From: Alitta virens
Taxonomy: Eukaryota > Annelida > Polychaeta > Phyllodocida > Nereididae
Reading direction: 5' to 3'
NCBI GenBank assembly: GCA_932294295.1
Contig: OW028573.1
Coordinates: 4,072,001-4,136,000, forward strand
Length of the DNA stretch: 64,000 nucleotides
Position numbers and translations under genes: made by a program. A model generated the notes under the pieces. It was given only the letters and a program-made list of their open reading frames with translations, made no database searches and was not told the DNA's origin. Of this stretch, positions 38,202-48,718 are shown one piece after another (position 1 is the stretch's first letter; every line of letters begins with the position of its first letter).

Positions 38202-40513
38202 ACTGGTTCTAGCGAATGTACTGCATCTAACCTCCTAACACAGGGTCATAAGGCATTTCAAGGGATTGGGGGAGCTCAAGGGCCTGAGGCAGGGCTAGTC
38301 ACCATGACAGCATTACAGCAAAGGATGAGCCCGGCTGGAGGCATGGCAGTGAAGTTTATGGAGTAACTCCCTCCTGTCGAATTCTCGGATGCACCACTAG
38401 CTAGCTCACTTGATAACGCTGGCAAGGTCCTTTGGCCTTAACGAGCCCAGCGCGATTACCGCCGCCATGAGCTAACAGGGGCGTCGGTCTCAGCGAAAGT
38501 GCTGGTCACATGTCACGTGCCAATCCAACGACGCGGCCCCCTAATCCCTGACCACCGCTGGACATCGCTGCCCACTGTCCATCTGCTATTTGTGGACACT
38601 CAGCCTACCATCTTAAGACATCTCCTTCTCTGGGGGATTTCCCTTATAGGCCATATACATAGAGGGTGAATGGTTCTATCTAACAGACTTTCCACAGAAA
38701 ACAATCCTTATTCTGAACCTTCTCCTGTTCAGCCATGACACTGCCAATATTTACTTAATCAGTTACAGCTGACTATACCCTCCTGTGTTACTGCCAATAT
38801 TGACATTTCATTGATTTACTCTTTTAGGACTTTTTGTATACCCAACAGTAATATAAGTCGAACCATTCAGTCTGTAGAACCAAGGACCTTGGTAGGCCTT
38901 TGCCAAAAGCCTTTGCAACCACATAGTCCATAGTATCAATAATGCATGATTGGTGCAACACTATTAACTAGACATGTGCAAAACAGCCTCCGTTAATGGC
39001 GATTGAACCTCGCTGCAACCTAGCATTGTTTGCATGGAGCAAAGTCCGTTACCAAGATAACAGAGTCAGCTGAACATTAAGCTGGTGTGACAATTCTCAT
39101 GTAATATTCATGCATGTTTTACGACCCGGGCCTCATCATAAAGAGAGGACCCAGCAGATCCATGAAGGTGTCAATGGGCGTAATCACAACACTCCATGCC
39201 AAAATATAAGTAAATATTAGGATATAATAATGTAGTCAGCAACATACCTGTGTAATGCGTACAGTAGTTAAGATGGTGACCGAATGATTAGGTCAGCAGT
39301 GTTCACCTGCCAGTGACAGAGTAACCAATGATGAAATGACTCACTTTGCACTAATATACCAACTGACAGTCCATGCAAAATAGTAATTTACTCCACTTGA
39401 AAGCAGATGCGTTTGCTAAATTCAATACATGGTCTACTATTATAAAGGGCTGCATCTACTTGAAGTGAAAAAGCAATCTGGCTGTGACGTGCCTGCTATC
39501 CAGCTGTTGCCTCCACGTGGATGCTGTGTTATGTCACTACATCGGGCATCCACTAATACAGCAGCAGCAGCAGCAGCCAATACAGGTGTCATGTAAACAT
39601 ACTCTTATGAACATACCATCAGGGATAATATTCATGATTACCAATTAATACGTCTATAGCGAACACCTGTTTTACTGTCAGACCACTGACACATGTTTTT
39701 TCTTACAATTACGGCTAATTATAAATGGCTGCATCAGCAAGGCATATTGACAGGCGTTGCTAGGGTTGAGTAAAGTGGGGTTTAGTCATTGTGGTGTCTG
39801 TTTCATTAGGACCTAAATATAGTCCTGTTCAATACGACAAACACAATCCAGCAAGCAATCTGGCAAACAGACCATTAAATAAATAATCCAGGCAAATGAA
39901 CACGCAGTTTTGCCATTCACGTTTAATTGTTAGAACCTTGTCAATTAGGCACACTTAACAACATGGCGAAGGCAAACACTAGAGGAGAGAAATCCTCTCG
40001 GACATCCTCTGTTGCATTAATAAGCCAGCCCACCAGCCTACATTTTATGCCACCAATTGAAATTTCAAAGAGTATTATTTTCTCCACTCAGATTTATTTG
40101 GCATCAAGCCAGACAACACTTTTGTTAACTCAATATTAAACCAGTGAATTCTATAGTAACATTAAACCAGCCCACGTTATTATTTCCATTGAGGTTTAGC
40201 ATGGCCTTCACAAAGGAATATGATATGTACCTGGCATTAGTAGGTCTAAGTTAGTTAGCTATACACGCTCTAGTGAGATCACAAACAATAGAGTGGGTTA
40301 GTTTCAGTTGTCTTAAAACTCGAGGAATGTGACATGTGCTGAAGGGTTTTAAGGTCCTTGGGTGGAACAAGAGCACCTCAGAGGGCAAACAAGCGGAATA
40401 AAGGAGGTGAAAGTGTAAACTCATGCGACCTTCACTTGACCTTGTCACCAAGGAGGCTGGGTAGCACCATGGGAGCATCATGCGAGTATTCAGAAGAGCA
40501 CCAGGTCACCTCC
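38202..40513. other. Intergenic DNA, nothing seen beyond a (GCA)n run
   Basis: A (CAG)6 run lies at about 39558-39576. Otherwise there is no exon, RNA gene or repeat I can support. Confidence 0.55.
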
Positions 40514-40767
40514 TAAAGCCCCGTTCCCACATAGCCGAGTTACTCGTAGTCAACTCGTAGTATTACGTAACACGCCTCTCGGGCCCAACTCTTACTAAAC
40601 TCGGCGATTACTCCTCGCACTCGAGAGATGCTCGGCGAGTAACTCCTGAGTCTCGTAGCGAACTCGTGAGATTTGGAGCCGAGTTTGCCGAGTCTCCCGA
40701 GTATGCCGTGCTGCACGGCACACTCGGCGAATTATCCAGGAGTCCAAAAACTCGGCCATGACTCGCC

Positions 40768-40985
40768 GAGTTACTCCTCGAACTCGCCGAGTTACTCCTC
40801 GAACTCGCCGAGTTACTCCTCGAACTCGCCGAGTTACTCCTCGAACTCGGCGAGTTACTCGGCGCTATTTTCGCTCGTATTACACTCGGGGGGGATGTTC
40901 AGGAGTGCGAGGAGTAACTCGGCGAGTTGTAGGAGTAACTCACCGAGTTGTAGGAGTAACTCGCCGAGTAACTCGTCGAGTTCTA
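40768..40985. repeat. Left subterminal 21-bp repeat array
   Basis: Five direct units beginning GAGTTACTCCTCGAACTCG start at 40768, 40789, 40810, 40831 and 40852. A second set of about three units in the opposite sense (GAGTAACTCGGCGAGTTG) lies at about 40910-40985. The same CGAGTTACTC core occurs in the terminal repeat itself. Confidence 0.9.
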
Positions 40986-41543
40986 CCTTTAGTACATGCA
41001 TCATCAGCGTAGGGGGTCGTATATAATATAAAAGGCCGCTGCTCCTCTAATATCAGTCCGATTTTCGTCAAATAAAGATTGTTTTGTAGTATAATTCATA
41101 GTGATTCCATACGTATTTTCGGATTGAAAATAGACCAAATATTCAGCGAGATATTCGTCTGAGAAGGCAGCTAAGTTGGCGGAGGCAAACAGTGGTGCTC
41201 TCGCAGACGTCCGCGCCCGGACTGTATCAATGCAGGTAAGGTTGAGCGCTACTTTAAAAGGCTGCTGCTCCCCTAATATTAGTCCGATTTTCGTCAAATA
41301 AATATTGAATTATAGTCGAGTTCATACTTATTCCACACAGATTTTCAGATTGAAAATAGACCAAATATTAAGCGAGATATTTGTCTGAAAAGGCAGGTAG
41401 TCTGGCGGCGGCAAGGTGCTCTGTTTATGGCCCTGACATGAATGGTGTGGTCAATATTTTTGACCATTTTATATACATTGTTTGGATGAGCTTTATTGCA
41501 ATTCATTTCTACTCATTCTGCCAACTGCCATGACTGTTATGTC

Positions 41544-41822
41544 AATTGCTATTAGCATTTTGAATGATACAAAGAATGGGTGTAGAGCATACAGCAAATT
41601 CAATACATGTGTCAATTGCCTAATTGCCTAAATTGGGGTTCTTTGACCTGTCATTTCATGGTTTGTTCAAAGATGACACAGTAATTGCTATTAGCATTTT
41701 GAATGATACAAAGAATTGGTGTAGAGCATACAGCAAATTCAATACATGTGTCAATTGCCTAATTGCCTAAATTGGGGTTCTTTGACCTGTCATTTCATGG
41801 TTTGTTCAAAGATGACACAGTA
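41544..41822. repeat. 139-bp tandem duplication inside the transposon
   Basis: Two consecutive copies starting AATTGCTATTAGCATTTTG differ at a single position (GAATGGG versus GAATTGG). The duplication is therefore very recent compared with the diverged interior modules. Confidence 0.92.
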
Positions 41823-42360
41823 ATATGACATTGTCTTGATTGTCATTCACAATTACAAAAATATGTAATTGCTTTCATTAATTAAAAGCAATATATTTAA
41901 TTGTAATTACCAGGCAATGATTATATTTGTATAACTTTCTTATCTTTTTGTGTTAATTTGAATCTTATTGTGATATTATGATCAGTATAAATTTGTGTAT
42001 ATTTTGTAAAATTTAAATCTAATATTGATATTGTAATTAGTATTTGTGATTTGATCTGTGATTTTATTTGCTATATTTAATTTACTTATACTGGTGCTCC
42101 CTGAAGCGTCCGCGCCCAGACTGTATTAATGCAGAAAGCTGAGCGCTTCTTTAAAAAGCTACTGCTCCCTTAATATTAGTCCGATTTTCGTCAAATAAAG
42201 ATTGTTTTGTAGTATAATTCATAGTGACTCCATAGGTTTTTTCGGATCGAAAATAGACCAAATATTAAGCGAGATATTCATCTGAGAATGCAGGTAGGCT
42301 GGCGTCGGCCTATCATTCGATGGGTGACTCGTCGCTGTCGTAGACACCGTGCTTCACCCG

Positions 42361-42536
42361 GCGAGTTACTCCTGGTACTCGGCGAGTTACTCCTGGTACT
42401 CGGCGAGTTACTCCTGGTACTCGGCGAGTCACTCCTGGTACTCGGCGAGTCGCTCCTGGTACTCGGCGAGTCGCTCGCTGAACCCGCCGAGTAACTCGGC
42501 GAGTAATTCGGCGAGTAACTCGGCGAGTCACTCCTG
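42361..42536. repeat. Right subterminal 21-bp repeat array
   Basis: Six units of GCGAGTTACTCCTGGTACTC plus one base start at 42361 and repeat at a 21-bp step. They are followed by several GGCGAGTAACTC units. The spacer half of the unit (CTGGTA) differs from the left array (CTCGAA) while the core is kept. Confidence 0.9.
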
Positions 42537-42651
42537 GTCATTTTTTCCCCAAAAATTCGTCGCCAACTCCTCGAATTTTGGGTGTTACGTAATTTTTGTT
42601 ATTACTACGAGTTGACTACGAGTAACTCGGCTATGTGGGAACGGGGCTTAA

Positions 42652-43931
42652 GAGTGCATTTCATTTGTACTCAGTGCACACCCAAAAGGCATTAAACACC
42701 TATGGATATCACCTTTCAAAGAGAAACTAATGAAGTGATGACGCACAAAACGCTATCATGTTTACATTAGAGGGCAAAATATCACTGGGCTACATTCATA
42801 ACAAACGCGACCACCATACAATGTATATTCATAACAAACTCCCAGGAGGACTGCCCCATAAACTGCGCACGAGCAGCTATTGTGTCCCAAAGATCATTAC
42901 ACCAATACGCCCAGTCAATATCAGCGAGACAATGAAGTTGTTAAGAAATCAATTATCGACCAAAGTTTGCAACTTTTGCGGAAATAACACATCAGAGACA
43001 CATAATAAGATAATAGAATGGTTTCAGGCCAAAATCTATGAATATTGATTGGCCACACACAAGACAGGTAAATGGCCCCACGATAAGACACGTGAAGTGA
43101 CATTCAACGCATACATCGCAGAATCCAATGAACAATGTATCCGAGGAGATGATGAATTCAATTCGTGACATTTGTAACTTGGCTCAGCAACATGCATAAG
43201 TGATGGAGACGCTGAGTAGACTGACTGTAGATTCCATTACCTGTGCACTGGGGACATCCAGGGACAATGGAATAGGCCCATGGCATGTCTCTCTGTGTAT
43301 AGGCAGCCTGTAACACCTGGCAGGACTCACAGGTGTTTTGAAGGTCTATGCAAATGATGCTGAGCTATGTCTATACATAGGGCATAGGTATCATAATCTC
43401 AGTTGTGATAATAATGCCTTATTAATCATGTCAGCTAGAAACAAATACATCATTACGAGAATGTCATAATATGCATGCTGCAGTTTTTGTGATGGACCAC
43501 AGAAAAAAGTGCATCCTCACAATACCATTAATGTACGTGAGTAGCATGGGAAACATGTCATATTAAACACACACATCTCAAGCTAACGATGGCAACAGAA
43601 AATCATCTGAAAGGGGCGAGTGACAGTAGCTGTCAAAAGGATGGGATTCCAATCAGGGCTTGGCAGAAGTGGAAGGCGAAAAAGACAACTCAGTTTGTCA
43701 TGTTCACTTCAGATAGGTGATCGTGCAAAGGAGCAAATGATGCCTATTACCTGTGTCCTGTCTGGTGCTGGTCACCTCATGATGTGACCCTCTCTCAAAG
43801 GTCAGTCCAGCTCCAGCACAAACTGACCCCTCTATCAACGCCCCCATCTTGCATTAGCTGGCAGAGCAACAAGCAGGCACGCCCCAAATTCAGAACTCTT
43901 TTAAAACTAGTGGTGTCTCAATCTGCTTTAG
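42652..43931. other. Intergenic DNA, nothing seen
   Basis: Unique, AT-rich sequence between the transposon and the 13-bp minisatellite. No exon or RNA gene can be supported. Confidence 0.55.
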
Positions 43932-44063
43932 ACTGCACTTCACCACCACTGCACTTCACTGCTGCACTTCACCACTGCACTTCACCACTGTACATCACCA
44001 CTGCACTTCACCACTGCCCATCACCACTGCACTTCATCACTGCACTTCACCTCTGCACTTCAC
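43932..44063. repeat. Minisatellite, 13-bp unit, about 10 copies
   Basis: Units close to CACTGCACTTCAC recur with small indels and substitutions (for example GTACATCAC and GCCCATCAC). Confidence 0.9.
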
Positions 44064-44894
44064 TCAGTTTGGATGTTACAATACGTTTCCTCTTCTCTCT
44101 CAAAGTTAGCTGAGTTTGGACTTTGGGACTTAGCAGGTTTATCTTAGTTCAAGTACAAATGCATCAATTTTCTGCATCCTAACTTAAGTCTCAAGATTAC
44201 AGGATATAACGGATGTAGCATCATTCATCAATAGACAGACACACAGCTTACCAACACTTTGTCAGCTTGTTAGCTCAAATGTCCTTCCATTCTGGTAATT
44301 AATAAGCTCATAATTGCCATGGCAAAAGACAAAACTGCACAGATGTGCGTGTTTACAAGCCATGCAGGTAATAAAATATTTAGTAGCATCTCCAATCTCG
44401 TGTTTTACTGCAGCAGCAGCTAATTGATTGCCACGGGTTATGATGAGCAATTGGTCGCATTAATGCTGTGTACAAGATGTAAACAAGTGAATACAGGATA
44501 AGAGAAAGAACAATATTCTTGGAGCAAAGACATGTTAAATTGGTAAACAAAATACACCACGCCAAAGAGATGAAACATTGTCACAGTGATGATCAAAGAT
44601 TGCCAATGACATACCTGGTGAGGTGTTGTATCACAATTATATCCTGGTGTGTCTGTCAGCAAAGATCAGAGAGAACTCAGTAAACAAGATAGATGGATTC
44701 GATGAATGGTACCTTCCGAAACAGAGCCAGCATCCACCAGCATCCACCAGAGCCACAAGAGTTAAGCAGCGTGAGTCGACGTGCTGTGAGGGATGAGTCC
44801 TGCACAGAACTTGGTAGACTCGCGCCAGACTGACAGTCAGCCACAGACTGCCTGGACAAGGATATTGACCAGCGCGCCACCACGATGTGCACAT

Positions 44895-44992
44895 CAGCAA
44901 CAGCAGCAGCAGCAGCAGCAGCCGCCCCATCCCAAGCAGCGCTCCTTGTCTCTCTCTCCTCCTCCTCCTCCTCCTCCTCCTCCTCCTCCTCT
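44895..44992. repeat. (CAG)n followed by (CTC)n
   Basis: A CAG run at 44895-44923 and a CTC run of about 15 triplets at 44948-44992 lie 25 bp apart. Both are simple sequence; poly-Gln and poly-Leu/Ser/Pro frames across them are artefacts. Confidence 0.93.
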
Positions 44993-47829
44993 TATTCTCA
45001 TCCTCCTCAGCTCAGCTCAGCAGCCCACACCATGTTACAATGATAGAGATCATCACATGCTGGGGCACGCTCCCCTCTCCCATAACCCAGTCAAATCAAA
45101 TTTATACTGACATCTTTTTGGCTTAAAATGCCTTTCGACTCTTAGGGGACCCCGTTAGTGAGAATAGAGTGCACTCCCACCCACTCAAGTCCTGCAATGT
45201 CTTCCCTCAATATGTTGCTTTCTTTGTTGAGTTGAGCTTTAATCTCCCCATAATACCAGGCTCTGCTGTGGGCAATCTGTGGATGCTCAACACCCTCTCA
45301 GTCCTCCATGGTTCTCCGAGCTACAATGGCAACCAGTCACTATTACCTCAGCCGCTAATCACACCCCAGCCCCCTGCTGCTCCTCTAATGTATTGTTTCT
45401 GCAACATAAGCCTTCCAAGAACAGATACAGCTTAATATGGTCTAACAAGTACCAATTTACAAACGATATATGTACTCCCAAGTCGGCTTAGTTTTTATAC
45501 CATGAAGCCTACCATGCAGGTACTTTAGCTGTCAAGGGATGTCTTTTAAATGTTTATGCTGGTGCGCTGAAGAATATTCAATATTTAAAATGACCAACTG
45601 CCAGAGGGAGAAGTAATGATGAGATGATAAGACATGTTACACATTTTCTGCATTTTACTTGCCTCAGCATAGACACCGAGTACATGCAACTCAGATCGGT
45701 TTAGCCTAACTTAGGCACCACCAATAAAAAAGAAAAAGAAGCTGAACTGAAGTCCTAGAGTTTATGACATAACTCAATGAGCAGGCAGCCAGCTGCATTT
45801 TTTTTTAGCCGGAGGAGAAGCAATTTTCTTGGATCGAAGTACGCCTCTGCTACAGACACTGCGAGAAGCGAAGACACTTTGTCTCAAGCCCCTGGCCAAA
45901 TAGTGCTCAGCTCAGTTTTCTTGGTCCAACAGAAGTAGATGAATGAGTGTGTGCAGAGTGGACTAAAAGAGTAATCCTTGAACTGGCTTGCATTACACTC
46001 GTAAGCAGTCCACCTCGTTTACTCTCTGGTAGATGAAGTCAGCAGAGTTTCCGAAAGGACGAATTTTGTGGCGGACGTTTTGACTATGCATGGAGTAGTA
46101 ACCCTTGCGACTACTCAGCAGGGTCTGCTCAGTGTGCCCTGCTTCTTATGGTTCCGTTTGATGCTGCGGCTGCTTCCAACAGACTGTCTGATCATACAAC
46201 AAAGACAGAGGGCTTGGTTCTGTTGCCCGGTGTGTTGCTTGCTGGGGCTCAGTGGCCCTAATCCTCCGTGTCATTTCAATTTATGCCAAAGGCTGTCTCT
46301 CAGTAGCTCCCTGGCGTTCGGCGTTCAATGAATCGTCCCTCAACTTCTCCCCTTGGAACACTCTGCTCTTTGAATCGAACTCACCCTGAGCCCCAGACGC
46401 ACAATGCCTTTGCTTTGATGGCCGCCACTGTTTTATTTAAAGCGGGATCAAACACAGCCCCCTCAAAGGTGATTAATTTCGACCACAGAGAAAGTTACAG
46501 TATCGAGACAGCCTCCAGAAGTTCGAGGTTAACCTAGGGCCATCACCTATCAAAGGAACACAGTTGCTATTGGACATACCTCACCTCAATTTTTTCGGCA
46601 AGCAACTGAGGACAGTGTCTCTCTCGACGCTCTTAAACTCCAAAGAAACAGACCTATTACCATAACCCCCTTGCTATCTTGCAATATTAAACTTATGACT
46701 GCAGTGAAAACGAGAACAAAATGACACTACAACTGAAATCTGCGCCTCGTATATTCTAGTTCATCCATTAGGAATTAACAAAGACCACTTTCATGCAACA
46801 TTAAAGGAACCAGAATATTATTACTGTACACTGAATGACCGTATAGGAAAAATAATGCATTTTTGATGCACAAAGTGAACAGGGATTTCTTAAGAGGCTG
46901 GGCATTCCAAAATCTCTGACCACAAGCTCATATAAAAAGAGTTTATGGGTGTACTCAGTACATAATATGAAATTCCTCCCCACTATATTTTCGCAAACAT
47001 ACTGATAAATTGTTCACATAGGGCCAAGTCATATACGCAGTTTTGCGTCAGCCTGCCGTGTCATCATAGCATGGTAAAATATAATTAACATCACTTCATT
47101 TCATCATAGTTCAACTTTCCCCTTTTTTCTAGTTCTGCCAATATGTAGCAGATTAATTGATCGTTTTTTAACACCACTAAAATAAGTATATAACTTTAAT
47201 ATGTGTTCATATGTGATATTTACAACAGATGATTAATGCATTACACATGATAGAACCTTAATTCAAATTCTAATGCAGTAGTTCACTATAAGGTTCTCTA
47301 ACAAAAGCGAAAAGCTTCTAGAACCCATACTCTCTAATGAGAGTAAATGCATCCTCTGTAGAGTCTGCATAGCCTGCAGCATAGGGAGTAAGTTTTCTTC
47401 AACAGAGCAGGTCACCTACTGGAAAGTATCTTTACAATAGGAGTAAACATTTACCTCCTTTGTAAAGAGTATCTTTTGACATTTGTCTCCACTCAACTTG
47501 TAGAGTTAATTATAATATTTCTGAGTGTGGTCATATGTACTCATAGTGGTTATGCACAGCACCCATTTTCTCACATATTAGTCAGACTACCTCTTGAGTA
47601 CCACATGAATATCATCACTCACTAATCTTGTTATTTTGACTATGGTTCTCATTTAAATACATCTACACAGGGAAGGCAACACTTGTCTCGAACATGTATA
47701 TAGTGAACATATTCATCATACCATCCATTCATATCGAAGCTGAGAATGAGAAGCAAAGTTTACAGACAAGAATATCAGGGAATACTGGCGACAGGCTGGA
47801 GGTCTGGCGAAGACACACAGGATAAATAT
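44993..47829. other. Intergenic DNA, no gene seen
   Basis: Left flank of the LTR element. No coding exon, RNA gene or repeat can be supported. A GCCAGAGGGAGAAG string near 45600 is a weak CTCF-like match. Confidence 0.5.
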
Positions 47830-48047
47830 TGTAAGGTTCCCCAAGAAAGACAAAGCGTTGGTATTCCAGTTTTCAAGTTTATTTTGCCCTGCCCCGCCGC
47901 ACAGCCTGCCTATCCTCTGCTTCTTCAGCTACTGACGCGGTCTGGGTGTATTCCCGCCAAGACCCCGTGGTCACGTGGTCCGGGTCACCCAGTGCGCGTC
48001 AAAGTCGGTCACTGACCTAGTAAGGTCAGTGACCTGGGGTCATCACA
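47830..48047 (-). repeat. 3' LTR of the retrotransposon
   Basis: Same 218-bp sequence as the 5' LTR with no difference seen by eye. Its AATAAA (47883-47878) is placed to direct polyadenylation of the element's RNA. Identity of the pair implies insertion too recent for substitutions to have accumulated, or gene conversion. Confidence 0.95.
48006..48035 (-). promoter_or_regulatory. Two IR1 AGGTCA palindromes in the 3' LTR
   Basis: Same pair as in the 5' LTR: CGGTCACTGACCT at 48006-48018 and AGGTCAGTGACCT at 48023-48035. Confidence 0.6.
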
Positions 48048-48718
48048 TTACCCCCTTCTTACTGGGAATATGCCCCCATATTCAAACTAATACACTCAGT
48101 AGGCTGTGCGACGACGATCAGAACCACACAAAATCAACGAGATTCATTAAATCACAAAAATCATAATTATTACATATAATCAGTCAACAACCATCGCCCT
48201 GCGGCGTGACACTAGGAAGCTGTCACGTCCGCCCCGGAGGCTGGCTTTTTCCCCAGACATCATCCACGTGGTTGACTCCCTGGCACCGCTGCAAACACAA
48301 CATTCAACACATAGCAATACACACAGAGTCCATCAATTTTATCAGAGTCCATCTTTGCCTTGGACACAGGCCAGTATCCATTTCTGGATTCTGCAAGGTC
48401 TTTTATCAGCTGCTCGTAATTTCCGAGTGAGGACATTCTTATAATTAGCCGTGACACAATTTTTCCAATTATTCACAGTTTCTAACTGCGGCCATTATAA
48501 AAGTCACTGTCCCACTCGTTACCATCATTGTCTCCTGACTCTCCGCAGGGCGCTGGGTCCGCCCCTGCACGATGTGTTGATGTCCAGCGCTCACGTTGTG
48601 CCTAGGTGTCATTTCGTGTTGATGTCCAGCGTTCAAGTCCAGTCCGTATCCAGGCTTCGTTAAGTGGGGGGCGTGGTCCAGGTCGTCGTCGTATTCAGTC
48701 CTCTGCAAGACCTTGCGT
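48048..48718 (-). other. Retrotransposon 3' untranslated region
   Basis: About 670 nt between the ORF3 stop and the 3' LTR. It has two direct copies of TGTTGATGTCCAGCG (48575-48589, 48617-48631) and ends in the polypurine tract. Confidence 0.75.
48051..48060 (-). other. 3' polypurine tract
   Basis: Sense strand AAGAAGGGGG, then TAA, then the LTR start TGTGATG. This is the expected place and composition for the plus-strand primer of an LTR element. Confidence 0.85.

Larger units (their letters stand above)
40517..42648. mobile_element. Non-autonomous DNA transposon with 46-bp TIRs and TAA target duplication
   Basis: The ends are perfect 46-bp inverted repeats beginning AGCCCCGTTCCCACATAG, flanked by TAA at 40514-40516 and 42649-42651. 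A 3-bp TAA/TTA duplication is typical of PIF/Harbinger elements, so that superfamily is suggested but not proven. Inside each end are arrays of a 21-bp unit containing GAGTTACTCC, probably transposase-binding subterminal repeats. The interior is non-coding and holds three copies of a module of about 150 bp and a 139-bp tandem duplication. No transposase frame is present, so mobility would need an enzyme supplied elsewhere. Confidence 0.85.

Noticed and set aside
40673..41026. Ser/Pro- and Thr/Arg-repeat frames in the transposon ends (also 42278-42615)
   Set aside because: Translations of the 21-bp subterminal arrays in several frames; not a transposase.
44793..45126. Gln-, Pro- and Leu-rich frames
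   Set aside because: Arise from adjacent (CAG)n and (CTC)n runs.
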